Assembly (NCBI GenBank): GCA_015039365.1
Contig: WION01000002.1
Span: 372,001-436,000, forward strand
DNA: 64,000 bases
Direction: 5' to 3'
Origin: Amanita rubescens
Lineage: Eukaryota > Basidiomycota > Agaricomycetes > Agaricales > Amanitaceae
Made by a program: the position numbers and the translations under genes. The notes beneath the pieces were generated by a model. That model saw only the letters and a list, made by a program, of their open reading frames with translations, was not told where the DNA came from and did not search any database. Below, piece by piece: positions 1-11,264 of the stretch (its first letter is position 1; each line of letters opens with the position of its first letter).

Positions 1-3000
1 GAAGGCCAGATGTACTTTTGCATGATTCCAAGCTCGATCGAAATCAATCGGCTGGGCGTCACCTTCTAAACATGCGGGGTCCAAACCATCGTCGCCATAA
101 GTGAATTGGACAACCCCTCCTGTCGAGTTTCGCACGGAAAGGTCGTATTGCGTAGTGAGGTCCTCGAGAGCTTTCATTAAGCGTCGCTGCATGTACCCCG
201 TCTCCGCCGTTTTAACGGCTGTGTCAACCAACCCCTCTCGCCCAGAGATAGCATGGAACAAGAACTCTGTTGCAAATAGCCCAGAATAAAAACTACTGCG
301 CACGAAGCCTTTGGAAGGAGGTTCTTTTGACTTTTTGGGAAAATGAGGCAGGGATCGATCTTGAAAACCATCGGGAACTCGGTGACCAGAGATGATCTGC
401 TGCCCGACGCAAGCTACCATCTGTGATACATTAATCACGGAGCCTAAGGAATGGATTCAATGGCGTGTGCTTGATAGATACCGAGTTGAGGACAACCTTT
501 GGAGCCACAAGTGGCCATAATGAGAGGAGCATTCTGGCGACTAAGTTCCCTCATGCAAATCTGTCCCACCGCTTCTCGGACCTTGGAAAGCACTGATGAT
601 ATCATCGCTTCGAGCGTCTGTTCTTGATTACACCCAGGCTTATTTTCTAATTTGCCTTTTCCTGCTAGAGCGATGAGGTCTTGACACTCAGAATATGCTT
701 GCTCTACGAGTTGATCCTTCTTTTTCGTAAGCTCCGGGCCTGGAATGACATCGTTGATGCCAAGTGAGAAGCCGTAATTAGCTAAATTGTGAATAAGTCC
801 GTGCTCATGGCCAGAAAGATAATGACAAACACAAATACCGCGCGGCTAGCTTTGCTAGGCGATTCATTGCTAATGCTGCTTCATGTGGTCCATAATCTCG
901 CATGATGACCCCGAAGATTGATTTTTTCTTTCCACTTCCAATTGTTGCTTTGTCCATCACCCCACACATAATCTCGCTGTTTACAACAACTAGCCAGCCG
1001 TCGTTAGGGGATAAGTCATTCACAATACGCGTGCGTTTGGGGTAATGTTCTGGTTTAGCTTCTTCCCATTTATGACATTTTGATTCCACATTTACAAAAA
1101 TCTTTGACTCTTTATTAGGCCTCATAAGAACATTGAATATTTGCTTCCCTGTCCAGAGACGAGCGGGCTTCCAGATAGTTGGCGACGGTATGTCTATATG
1201 CATGTTTGCGTCGGCGAAATAACTGCAGATTTGCACGAATTGTCTACGATCGAAAAATGTGTCTTTGCGCGAGAGTAAGAAGGATGCGGTAATGAAGTCC
1301 TGGATAGCAGCTATAACCGGTTCGCCATTTCGGGGTGTGACAAGGTTATTTTTTACGCTCATGAGCTCTAAGGCCTCCGTACGTGCTTCTTCCGTCTGTG
1401 GTACATCTAAAATTCATCAAAAAAAAACGGCGTCTTTCCTATGACATGTTGAACTTACGTAGATTCATCTCATCACCGTCGAAATCAGCATTATAAGGAC
1501 CACAGACACATTCATTGAGGCGAAAAGAACGCCAAGGTCTTATTTTAGCCTACAAGATGTCAAAGATTTTCAAAAAAAAATAGCATAAACTCACTCTGTG
1601 ACACATAATAGATAGCTTTGATTGTGCGTCAATTCGCTAAACGCCGGAAGTAATTGGTCACATTACTTTATGCAAACTGGGCTGTCTGTTGAAAAGGACA
1701 ATATCTCCATCGACCAAATGCCTCTCAACGATATCTCCAACACTTAGGTTGTCTGCAATAGCGTTTCGGTTCCCAAAGCGCAGAAATTTCTTGTTATCTC
1801 CCCGTGCTACATAATTCGCTCCAGGGTGCACGTCAGGGCCATTCCGCACTGCCTTTCGCAAAACCTCGGCATTGTACGGTGTGACACGCTCAGGATACGT
1901 CAGAATTTTCGCAACGCGTTCAGGAACGGCTACTTCATCGATCCTCAAATTGGGGTCTGGCGATATCACAGTACGCCCGGAAAAATCAACACGCTTCCCG
2001 GAAAGATTGCCGCGAAATCGGCCCTGCTTGCCCTTTAGCCGTTGTACGAATCCGCGAATCGGCTTTTGACCTGGCTGTGATGGTACTCCCGGGAGTTCGG
2101 AGTTGACATACATTGCGACAGATAACTGCAAAAATTCCCATTGCTCCTGCGTTACGAGTCAGGAATGCTTCAATTTGGAGGGGAAAAAACAGTGTACCAT
2201 AAATTGAGGTGTAGGAGAGCCTTTTGCAAGTCCTTGTTTAATCAGTGCGTTCGTGAACACTATTTCGGTAAGTTTGACAGTAAGATCATCTTCGTTGGAA
2301 GCGCCATCCTGCGCCACAGATGGCCTAATGCATACTGGGGGAACAGAGATATACTGCCAAATGAATTCCTCCGGGCGTCCCCATTTTGGTTGTAGGCCAA
2401 GAAGTTCGCAATCCTGTTTATGTATGTAAGTAAGTCTTCGTTTCTTTGTCATTAAGGGGCTTGCGCAGACCTCATCGGATATTCTTCTGAATAAATCAAG
2501 CACCTTCAGGGGGTTCAAGTCCTCATGTACTGCCTTACTAAGGTGGACTCCCAACTCCTTTTGTGCAGCTACTGCATTTTGAAAACTGGCTTTCCATCTG
2601 TGCATTTCTTCTGCCGTCTTTTTTGCCCGAAATTTATCATGTATGATTTTTAGGGCGCCAGCTTTTTTCACAGCACCATTAACGGCAGTGCAGTACGGAC
2701 AGTAGACAATTTTTCGAGCCATGGCATTCACCGATTTCGACAATGCTTGTCGTTGAATGTTCTCGAGGATGGGTCGACGGAAGCGTCTAATGAATAGCCG
2801 GCGGTCGGGCTCTTCTAACAAGACACGCGCACATGTCTAAACAGTCAGTGAATATTGTGAGGTTTGAAGATATAGATAGGGTACCTACTCACTTTGCAAA
2901 TGGTTTGGAGAATAGAGATCGTGTGCTTGAAGTAACCAATATGAAACACTGGGACGATCAGTTTGATGTACGCGTAATGACCGACGCAGTTCACGGAGTT

Positions 3001-3331
3001 CTGGCCACAGGTTTCGCAAAATGCACCTTTATTTGAAGTCCCCTGTGAGGAAAAGTCGAGAAGTCACCGACGTCGGCAGTTAGAGGACGAAAAAAAAAAG
3101 TATCACGCACAAGTCGCGGGTCCAAAACCCCATCTTTGACCGGCAAACGATCAGTAGCGGTATACAAATCGCGGTGGGTGACCTCAAACTCTGAGGTTTT
3201 GACAGTGTCTTGAGCATTGAATAGACTAAACTGTATTTTTTTGCTGGAAACTAGTCAAGACACGGCTTCGAGCAACGGTTGAAAATTATGTACATGACTT
3301 TCGGCGCCTGGTGCGATAGCGTTTCCTTCAT
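1..3331 (-). CDS. RPC1: RNA polymerase III largest subunit (RPC1), 3' end off the window
   Basis: This is the catalytic largest subunit of nuclear RNA polymerase III, which makes tRNA and 5S rRNA. The exons I can build on the minus strand are 3331-3294, 3243-3111, 3043-2893, 2836-2198, 2146-1667, 1615-1595, 1549-1459, 1406-831, 781-497 and 443 to the edge. Clamp zinc ligands are visible as CETCGQ followed by CVGHYA (exon 3) and CPYC (exon 4). The block [20 protein letters not shown] lies in exon 5. The Mg-binding motif [10 protein letters not shown] is encoded at about 1460-1490. The region typical of the bridge helix and trigger loop (QMVACVGQQ, then [11 protein letters not shown]) lies at about 60-440. 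The LEVT-like N-terminus and the LSIM block match Pol III rather than Pol I or II subunits. The start ATG at 3331 gives a short first exon, as in the yeast protein. No disruption is seen. The gene is divergent from the proteasome gene, with only 96 bp between the start codons. Confidence 0.95.
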
Positions 3332-3427
3332 GATTTAAGATTAGTGAGGCATAAATGAGTGATGTCACAGTGACGCCTTGATGTGACTGGCGACTTACGC
3401 GTACCTATCGCGTTCGTATAAACCACC
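3332..3427. promoter_or_regulatory. Compact divergent promoter between RPC1 and the proteasome alpha gene
   Basis: Only 96 bp separate the two start codons, so both transcripts must start inside this stretch or their 5' ends overlap. A CRE-like TGATGTCA lies near 3360, followed by GTGACG. No clear TATA box is visible. The assignment as a shared promoter comes from gene layout alone. Confidence 0.5.
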
Positions 3428-4519
3428 ATGTCGAGAACATCATACGATAGGTGACTTCTCTGTCAAACGTATTGTTCACAATATGAATTCAACTTTCAAG
3501 GTTCTTAACTGTTTTCTCTCCGGAAGGGCGCCTATATCAAGTCGGTGGGTCGTGATGTATTATGCATAAAGAAAGACTCATTACTGTCATATAGAATATG
3601 CATTTAAAGCCATTTCTGGTTCTGGCCACACTGCAATTGCAGTCAGAGGCAAGGATACAGCCGTGGTAATCACTCAGAAAAAGGTCCCAGTGAGTACCCA
3701 ACAGTCTTTTGCTAGGTCAATTATACTTAACGTATACAAGGACAAATTGCTGGACGCATCCACAATTACGCATTTGTTTAGCATAACTCCTACCATCGGT
3801 TGCGTGATGACAGGCCTGATTGGTATTCCTTTTCATCCTAGAGATTTGGCAGCCACAGTAATGAGGCGATTGATCAGCTGATGCGCGAGCTCAAGTTGCC
3901 CGCGCCCGCGCAGAGGCTGCCGATTTCAGATATAAGTATGGTTACGAGATAACGCCCGATGCATTAGCTCGACGCATGGCAAATATTAACCAGGTCTATA
4001 CCCAGCGGGCCGCCATGCGTCCACTTGGCATCTGTGCGTCTTCAACGAAGTACTCCTGTTTTCCACTCATACTGTGTTAGCAATGGTATTGATAGGTATT
4101 GATCCCGAGCTGGGACCTCAATGCTTCCGACTGGATCCCGCGGGCTATTTTGTTGGATTTCATGCAACGGCAGCTGGCCAGAAGCAGCAAGAGGCTATGA
4201 ATCACCTTGAAAAAAAATGGAAGAAGTTGGATTCCGGATTAGGCGCCGATGACCCAGCAAAGGCTGGGAAATTATTGAACAGAAACGAAGTGATTGAGGT
4301 GCGCTTTCTCGGAGGATATCCCAGCACTCAGTTAAATATCGTCAGATGGCAATTGAAGCCATGTCAACAGTACACTCTACTGATTACAGGTCGGGAGAGA
4401 TAGAAATAGGAATTGTGTCGACATCGCCAGATGAGAGCGCGAAAATACGAGGGTTGTGGCGTGTGATGAGGGAAAGTGAAATTGAACAACATCTATTGGC
4501 CTACGCAGAGAAGGACTAA
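3428..4519 (+). CDS. PSMA6: 20S proteasome subunit alpha (PSMA6 / yeast Scl1 type)
   Basis: This is an alpha-ring subunit of the 20S proteasome core. The exons are 3428-3450, 3501-3544, 3595-3689, 3741-3822, 3878-4033, 4081-4299 and 4346-4519, ending at TAA. The spliced N-terminus reads through the alpha-subunit signature [20 protein letters not shown]. It is followed by [11 protein letters not shown], then DKLL.TITHLF and GCVMTG, the YKYGYEI block, and the [11 protein letters not shown] / [14 protein letters not shown] block that marks the alpha-1/PSMA6 branch. The length, close to 250 residues, fits the family. Introns 1 and 3 need an AAG rather than a YAG acceptor to keep the conserved frame. 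Intron 3 is 51 bp and open in frame, so retention would add 17 residues. The neighbours are other housekeeping genes, and no damage is seen. Confidence 0.93.
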
Positions 4520-4603
4520 TTAGTTTGTTTCGTGTATATGTTATTATGAATGCCACATGGATGCACCGCCGCTCTAGTAACAGTAATTTAGAGGGTAAAC
4601 CAG

Positions 4604-4957
4604 TTAAGTTGGTAAACCCACCATAATCGCATCCATTTCCGGAGCGTCTAGATTTCGAACCTTAGGATGCCATAACCTCCGCGGAGCTTCCCAGTAAGGA
4701 TTAAATACCACATGCGAGGGTGTAATGAAGGATTTAGACGGTAGTGATGAGGCAGACTGAGGCCTTAGTCCAGAAGGAGCTGCTGGGTGGGCACGCGGGA
4801 TATCTCGTGCTATCGCATCAATTCTTGAGCCAGTATATATAAGGTGGTAACATCTACACACCTGACGGCCATGACCTTTTGCCCAAAAATTTAATGAGAG
4901 GCTGATGAGCCCTGCTGGTGAAAATACGAAGGCTTGGGTACATGCGGGGCTAGTCAC
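4604..4957 (-). CDS. Small unidentified protein, 117 residues
   Basis: I do not recognise this ORF. It fills the gap between the end of the proteasome gene (85 bp away, tail to tail) and the end of RPB11 (about 100 bp upstream, same strand), where a gene would be expected given the spacing here. The product is basic, with a Pro/Ser-rich middle and a distinctive C-terminus rich in Trp, Pro and Arg (NPYWEAPRRLWHP, then DAPEMDAIM). That tail resembles small mitochondrial ribosomal or assembly proteins of fungi in flavour only. No signal peptide or membrane segment stands out. An intron near the GTGTGT at about 4862 cannot be excluded. The alternative is that this is 3' UTR of RPB11 or a chance ORF. 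Confidence 0.4.
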   Translation of the reverse strand: MTSPACTQAFVFSPAGLISLSLNFWAKGHGRQVCRCYHLIYTGSRIDAIARDIPRAHPAAPSGLRPQSASSLPSKSFITPSHVVFNPYWEAPRRLWHPKVRNLDAPEMDAIMVGLPT

Positions 4958-5054
4958 GTCGTGACCCGTGATGCGCTGATGCGTTTCGCTCGCGAGCTAT
5001 ATTTCAAGCTTCATTTTTGAGATCTTGTGGTACAATATAATATACATATTAAGG

Positions 5055-5618
5055 CTAGAAATCCAGATAATCTCTTCCCGTGTTCCATCCACTCGTTCCA
5101 GGCGCACTGCCCACCCCATACGGGTCCTCCAAGACCCCACCTGTAACGCTCGCTCCAGGCGCCGCGCCAACCTCAACATCTTTAAACGAGAACTCGCGCT
5201 TGAACTTGGCTTCAAGCTGGGACATGAGACCGATCAGCTTTGTGCAGGCTTGTTCAAGAATAGCTTGCGGCGTGACGGATCCGTCGGTTTGGACTTTAAT
5301 AAGGAAATAGGGCTGCAGAGGGTGCGGAACTTTGTACCCTGCAAAGAGGACTTGGGGCATGGAAAGCAGTTGGCTGAACGAAAATCAGAAACTGTGACGG
5401 ACGGGAGGGATGGACCAACGCTCGAAGCATGTTTGCTAATGTATGGTCTTGTTTTACGACTTTGATGGTAGCAGCATTGGGGATTTTGGTGTCTTCAGTG
5501 ATTTCGACGCTATAAAAGGTCAAGGTCAGGCGAATCAATAATATGAACGGCTGAATGCCATATACGGTTTTTCGCCGTCATCAAGGACGTAGAGTTCATG
5601 TCGAGGTGGTGCATTCAT
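5055..5618 (-). CDS. RPB11: RNA polymerase II subunit RPB11
   Basis: This small subunit pairs with RPB3 in the assembly platform of RNA polymerase II, the counterpart of the bacterial alpha dimer. The exons are 5618-5566, 5509-5420 and 5373-5055. The spliced protein begins MNAPPRHELYVLDDGEK, has the alpha-like dimerisation block KIPNAATI followed by KQDHTLANMLRAQLL, and then VLFAGYKVPHPL, which is almost universal in the family. The C-terminus carries an extra Gly/Ala/Pro-rich tail of about 35 residues (VGAAPGASVTGG onward) beyond the usual 115-120 residues. The introns are 56 and 46 bp with GT and TAG/CAG ends. The first ATG at 5618 is followed by an out-of-frame ATG 4 bp later. The ORF looks intact. 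Confidence 0.93.
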
Positions 5619-5950
5619 GTTGGCGCAACGTGGACAATGAACAAGACGCGTATTTGCATCTGTTGACGTAGTCCAATTTGGGCGAACGAGTAGTATTGGG
5701 CGACAGTATCACACCGACACTAACCTCAAGGTGAGCATCTCCTCACAAGCCTGACATCTCTTCGTGCTGCTGTGTGCTATTGTGCAACGGTTGTGTCGTT
5801 TTCAAGTGTTACTGGGTAGAGGCGATGAGTTGGATGGGTGGATGGAAGGTTGGGAGCTCAGATGACAACCTTGCTAAACCGGCAATCGGGGGAATGCGGT
5901 GATGCCTTCTGTTGGGCTGGAACTAACGATGTTGCACTTTAGAAAACGAA

Positions 5951-6503
5951 ATGCCAACACGGTTGTCGAAGACTCGCAAGCACCGCGGCCACGTATCGGC
6001 CGGTCACGGACGGGTAGGAAAACACCGCAAACACCCTGGTGGTCGTGGTCTCGCTGGTGGCGCACACCATCACCGGTACGTCTCATTCTTTTATTGATTG
6101 GTCTACTCACTCTATTCCGTGTTCAGAACAAATATGGATAAATATCACCCTGGTTACTTTGGTAAAGTCGGTATGCGTCATTACCACCTTACGCGCAACC
6201 AATATTGGCGCCCGATTATAAACGTGGATAAGCTGTGGTCGCTAGTGCCTGCGAAACAGAAGGAAGGACTAACGGAAGACTCGGAAGTCGTACCTGTGAT
6301 TGATACACTGCAACACGGGTACGGAAAGGTGCTAGGCAATGGCATACTTCCCAAGGTGCCGTTCATTGTCAAGGCACGGTTCGTATCCAAAAAAGCTGAG
6401 TGAGTAACATGAAATGTTTGTGCACAAGTTGGATGTAACTAAGAGATGAATGGCTAGGCGCAAAATCAAGGAAGCGGGGGGGGTCGTGAAGCTGATTGCA
6501 TAG
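5951..6503 (+). CDS. RPL28: Cytosolic 60S ribosomal protein uL15 (L27a / yeast L28)
   Basis: This is a structural protein of the large cytosolic ribosomal subunit. The exons are 5951-6075, 6127-6399 and 6458-6503, ending at TAG. The N-terminus has the strongly basic, glycine-rich stretch of the family ([33 protein letters not shown]). It is followed by [16 protein letters not shown] and a C-terminal KEAGG.VKLIA, the normal end of eukaryotic uL15. The intron after HHHR interrupts the codon for the second arginine in that cluster. The total length of about 147 residues equals the family standard. This is the last intact host gene before the repeat-rich region. About 330 bp separate its start from the divergently transcribed RPB11. 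Confidence 0.95.
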
Positions 6504-6689
6504 TGATGACATATTGTTACTTAAGTACCTCCAACACGACGTTGTCTCATGTTATTACCTCACTTCCCCACAATCTCTTTCTCGCAAGCTACGAACATTG
6601 AGAGCCTTCCAATAATTATTAAATAGCTGGTAAATTTTTCAAGTGGACCATCATACTCAACAGGTCTGTGGCCTATCCTTATGTGTAGA

Positions 6690-6930
6690 TGGTAGCACAG
6701 CTTCCTGTTGGGATATGGGTTATGTTGTAATGCTTGCTGGTGGTGCTGTCATAGCTTCATAGGTTAGCAAGAGACAAAAGATGGTAGCATTGTCTTCAAT
6801 AGAAGCAGAATACAGTCAATGAGTGATCCAGGCAAATTATCCAGATACAATCTCTCTTAGGAGAATTGTCTGTCAACATTGGATCTATTGATCTATGTGG
6901 TGACATCTGGCAGGGGACAAATTAGATATG
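6690..6930 (+). pseudogene. Ty1/copia RNase H relic
   Basis: About 80 codons match the C-terminal RNase H region of copia elements: GYVVMLAGGAVI, a stop where the family has tryptophan, then VSKRQKMVALSSIEAEY. The same block occurs at about 23450-23540 in the copia element of this window. No LTR or other domain is attached, so this is an isolated fragment. Confidence 0.7.
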
Positions 6931-8075
6931 GCTTAGTAAATGCCAAGATATTTGTGTTTTTTTAACTTTCCCATGCTGGACTTAGTGACTTAAAGTACTT
7001 AAGTGGCCTGGCTGCTCCTCCCTTGACATAAACCTTCTTAGTTGGCTTAGATGTAAATGTAGTGACTTAATGAAAAAAAGTTGTAAGTAAAATAAGACAC
7101 AAAAAGTGTCTCAAGCAGAAAAAGCTGGAACCCATTTTCCTGATGTAGGCATGTGTTAAATATGATAAATGACAAATGTTTGAGAACTCACATAAATGTG
7201 ATAACAGATATAAAGAAAGACAAAGAGAGAATAAGAGAGAACAGTGGCTGAGAAAAAAGATGTGATGTGACATGTTTGTAACATAGCCTCTCTCCTACAT
7301 ACAAAGTCCATTGAATATTCTCCTAATATAAAATATAATGACTCAGCTAGGTGTTGTGATTATGTTCAAAATCATCATCATAAACAAAATTGCTGTTGTC
7401 TAAGATGGGGTGTGCAAGGTTGGTGGTGGTGTGCAGAGCTTGTAAGCTACTAAGCTTACTAGTGCCATTCAATCAAGGCAAACTGTTATTGGGTTAACTT
7501 GAATATGTGCTAGTACTTGAGAAAGATGGTAGGGTAAATCTATCTAATCTGTGATTGGAAAAGAAGGGCAGCACAGTCTTGGGAGGAAAGGACTCAAGAC
7601 TCATGTGACAGCAACAGCTCTAGAGAAGTAGTGGAAGATAATTTGGTGTGAGATTAGTTCAGATACTCCACTAAAATGAATATTTTTCAAAATTCATATA
7701 TGTACATAGTACTAGTTACCCACCTGCCAGTCATGATTTCATAAATCTTGCTTTGATGATTTCTTGTACTAATTACTAATGGTAGACTACAGTCTACAAA
7801 TTTACTGACAATTTAAAGTAAAGGTAGGAAAGAAAAAAGGAGTACCCCACTCGCACATTGCCAGTGCACACCACTTCCCCAAGTGATTCCCAACTGCTTA
7901 TTAACCTTTCTTGCATATTCACTGGCCTCCATCTCATTCATTGTTCCTCTCTCTGTCTCCTTGGCTTCCCTTTCCTATTCCCTGTCCAAAAATAGAAGGG
8001 GTGGGATTTTTTTTAAGCCTCCATGACCCCCCCTCCCCCCCCACCCCAGGTCTCGGAATCTCAGGCTGGCTCCCC
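6931..8075. other. AT-rich stretch with no recognised gene
   Basis: Only short, low-quality ORFs occur here, with A/T runs and a C-rich patch near 8030-8050. I see no domain, RNA gene or clear repeat boundary before the hAT element that starts at 8084. Confidence 0.5.
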
Positions 8076-9070
8076 CTTGGATATAGTGTTCGGAGGTCTG
8101 GTCCAGTCCAGTTATTTTTCCATTTTTGGAAGGACCGTAACCGTGACTGGTCCTAGAAATTTCCAGAAATGGAAAAAACTGGACTGGACCACTTATGACC
8201 GGTCTTTTGCAGTCATTTACAGTCTGTGACTGGTCATATGACCAGTCATGACCCATAAAATGTTCCCACGATCACATCAAAAAAAGATTTATCAAATTTG
8301 GCCCAGAAATGACTGAGATATACCCAAATCTTTTTGCTCACACCCTGTAATACATGTTTTGAAGGTAACTTGGCCAAGACATGCTCAATTTGAATGTTGT
8401 TGAGGGAAATATAGAAGTAAATTGTCATGTGACATGATGACTAGTTATATTATTAGGTACAGCAGGTTAGAGGCATTGAAGAATGTCAGATGTCTAGATG
8501 CAGTTATGGTCAGTCAAATATAGTTTTTGAAGATAACTTGGTCAAAACATGGCCAATTTGGACAAATTGTTTTTTTCTTTGAAAGGGTAGTATAGGGTAC
8601 ATTGTCACATGACAATTGTTGGTCTACATCAGTCACAGCGTTTTTGACACTTTTCAATGACCATGAATTCAGGTAACCATTCAAATCCAACATACTCAGT
8701 AGCATAACACATGTTCAATCCTTGGATGTGAGGCTGTGGACACCTTTACAATGCTCCCACAAACATGCCAAAAAAAAGAATCATCAACTTTGGCCCATAA
8801 ATGACTAAGATATACTAGTGTTTTAAAGTCTGGTCCGGTCCGGTCTTTTTGCCTTTTTTGGGTGTAACCTGTAACCTTAACCGGTTACAAATGCTCCCAG
8901 TTGCTTGTAACCTTAACTGGACCAATTGTAACCGGTTTCATGACCAGTCTGGACTGGTCTAGACTGGTCATAGGACTGGTTGTACACTATAAAATCTCTG
9001 CAGAAAATGTGTGAAGGTATATGGGATGTGTTCTTACTGGAGCTATGAAATTAGTCATCAAAAGAAATAG

Positions 9071-9314
9071 GAAAATACTCCGCTGATCATGACACTGCAA
9101 TGGGCGGAGTATTTTCTATTTCCATCTTCAGATTATCCTACATGTCAATGTCCCAATCATCCAAAAAAAATAGGAAAATACTCCGCCCATTGTGACACTG
9201 CAATGGGCAGAGTATTTTCTATTTTCTATTTTCAGATTATCCTACATGTCAATGTCCTAATCATCCAAAAATAGGAAAATACTCCGCCCATTGCAACACT
9301 GCAATGGGCGGAGT
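9071..9314. repeat. Three tandem hairpin units of about 100 bp
   Basis: Each unit contains an inverted repeat pairing GAAAATACTCCGCCCATTG with its complement around a short loop (9071-9116, 9173-9219, 9274-9314). The units are separated by a shared AT-rich spacer. The stem of the first copy is partly mismatched. The repeat lies inside the nested MITE. Confidence 0.8.
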
Positions 9315-9470
9315 CAGCCATAGAGAGCAGAATGATGCATTATCTACTGTAATTACACAAGTTAACAGTTAACAATAGTACAAAAATGAAACAGGGTCAG
9401 AACAAAACAGTGGTGTGCTTGTAAAATCATCTCAGATTCCAACAGGAGTGGCTGTGTGGCTGCATCACTC

Positions 9471-9521
9471 TCTTTTGTGCTCTCTTTGGCACTCTCTTTG
9501 GCACTCTCTTTGGCACTCTTT
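9471..9521. repeat. Short tandem repeat, 16-bp unit
   Basis: The unit CTCTCTTTGGCA is repeated with a 16-bp period about three times. A similar motif reappears at about 10630-10660 and 10815-10845. Confidence 0.7.
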
Positions 9522-10176
9522 CATTGGCCAACTCTTGGCCACTGATTCAATAACTGAGGGTTAGGAATAATTGTGACATATGACATACTAGCCCATCCTT
9601 AAAGTACATTCATAAGCTATGTTGGATTAATATGGAACCCCTATTTAAGCAAGGAATAAATGCTGAAGAATCAAACTAGCTCTAAACTTATTTTCACTGT
9701 ATCTCACTCATTTCTCTACTATTTTCCTTGATCCCAGAGTCATTATAAAGCTGATAACATCTAGTACACCAATCATGTTACTAAGTGCAGAACAATTGCC
9801 AAAGACCAGTTATAACCGGTTATAACTGGTCTTTTTCGGTCTTTTGAAATGGTTGTAACCTGTAACCGGTCTAACACAGAATTGGCTTAACCAGGGACTG
9901 GTTATCGGTCTTTTCCGGTTACGGTCCAGTTACATAACCGGTTATCTTCGGTCTTTGTAACCGGACTTTGAAACACTAAGATATACCCAAATCATGCTGC
10001 TCACACCTATAAAACTTGTTTTGAAGATAACTCGGCCAAAACATGACCAATTTGGATAAATTTTTTTTTGTCTTGAAGGGGGAATGTAGGGCTACATTGC
10101 CACCTAATCATAACCGGTTCAGGACCGGTCATGACCGGTTTTCATTGGTCACAGTATTGTCAACATTTTCAAGGAC

Positions 10177-11264
10177 TAGTGTTTCTATTTCCAGTCTCTC
10201 AGGACCGAAAAAGACCGGAACCGGACCGGACCAGGACCGATTTGGACCGGACTGCAGTCTCAGGTCTTAGGAGGTCCAAGGGCAGTCCAGTTCCGGTCTT
10301 TTTAAATTTTTAAAATCAAAAAAACCGCAAAAGACCGGTCTAGACCGGTCCTAGACCGCTAATTGTCACATGTGACCAACACAGTCATGTTCTCCTATAT
10401 TTTAGCTTTTTTTTGAGTATTGAAACATAAAAAACGGTTGAGATTTGAGTTCACAGTAGTAAAGTTTGTCTAAAGTTATATATAACATGTGAATTTTGAG
10501 AACATCTGTTGTTGCAACACTCCAGGTAAGGTATTCTGAAATTAACTAATCTAGGTATGCTCTATTACATCTAATGGAACATAGTTGAACAGTGGGAGGG
10601 TGAGGGTCAGCAACACTGGGCTTCATTCTCTCTTTGGTGATCTCTTTGGCAATCTCTTTGGCAATGTTTGGCAGTCTCCTGGCATCATTAAAAATGGTTT
10701 AATGTGGCTTATCTGGAGTGCAACTGGGTGTGAGATGATGTGAGGGGGTGGAGTGGGGTCTAATGGGACAAGCTGAGCAGTGGGAGGGTGAGGGTCAGCA
10801 ACACTGGGCTTCATTCTCTCTTTGGTGATCTCTTTGGCAATCTCTTTGGCAATGTTTGGCAGTCTCCTGGCATCATCAAAAATGGTTTTATGTGGCTCAT
10901 CTGAGTGCAGCTGGGTGTGAGAGGGTGTGAGAGGGTGAGGGTTAGGAACATATTGATATTTATGAAGTTTTGTAGTTTTAAATTGTTGTATGGGAGACAT
11001 AGGGACATAGAAACTAATGTAAGGATTAGTCTAGACCAGTCCAAGACCAGTCAAGACCAGTCCAGACCAGTCCAAGACCGGTCCAGACCAGGACCAGTCC
11101 AGGACCGGTCTTAACCGGTCTTTTTTTTAAATTAAGACCGGTCTTGCGGTCTTAAGCGGTCCGGTTCCGGTCTTTTCGATATCAGGGACACTGTGAGACC
11201 GGTCCGGTTTCGGTCTTTCCAAAAAAGGAAAAAAAACCGGACCGGACCGGACCTTGAATCACTA
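10177..11264. mobile_element. Second hAT-type MITE nested in the 8084-11379 element
   Basis: The left end begins TAGTGTTTCTATTTCCAG and the right end is the inverse of TAGTGATTCAAGGTCCGGTC. An exact 8-bp duplication TCAAGGAC flanks it (10169-10176, 11265-11272). Both sub-ends carry dense ACCGGT/GGTCCGG arrays. There is no transposase ORF. Confidence 0.83.
10591..10966. repeat. Two tandem copies of a 188-bp unit
   Basis: The block starting AGTGGGAGGGTGAGGGTCAG at 10591 is repeated almost unchanged at 10779. The ORFs in both copies are products of the repeat and not genes. Confidence 0.75.

Larger units (their letters stand above)
8816..9978. mobile_element. hAT-type MITE nested in the 8084-11379 element
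   Basis: The left end is TAGTGTTTTAAAGTCTGGTC and the right end is the inverse of TAGTGTTTCAAAGTCCGGTT. It is flanked by an exact 8-bp duplication AGATATAC (8808-8815, 9979-9986). The body contains hairpin-forming tandem repeats but no coding sequence. The same 3' end type recurs at 41783. Confidence 0.87.

Noticed and set aside
9471..9521. CRISPR-like array
   Set aside because: The units are direct short tandem repeats without unique spacers, and the genome is eukaryotic.
10623..11044. Two overlapping minus-strand ORFs with a repeated lysine/arginine-rich end
   Set aside because: They are translations of a 188-bp tandem repeat inside a MITE.
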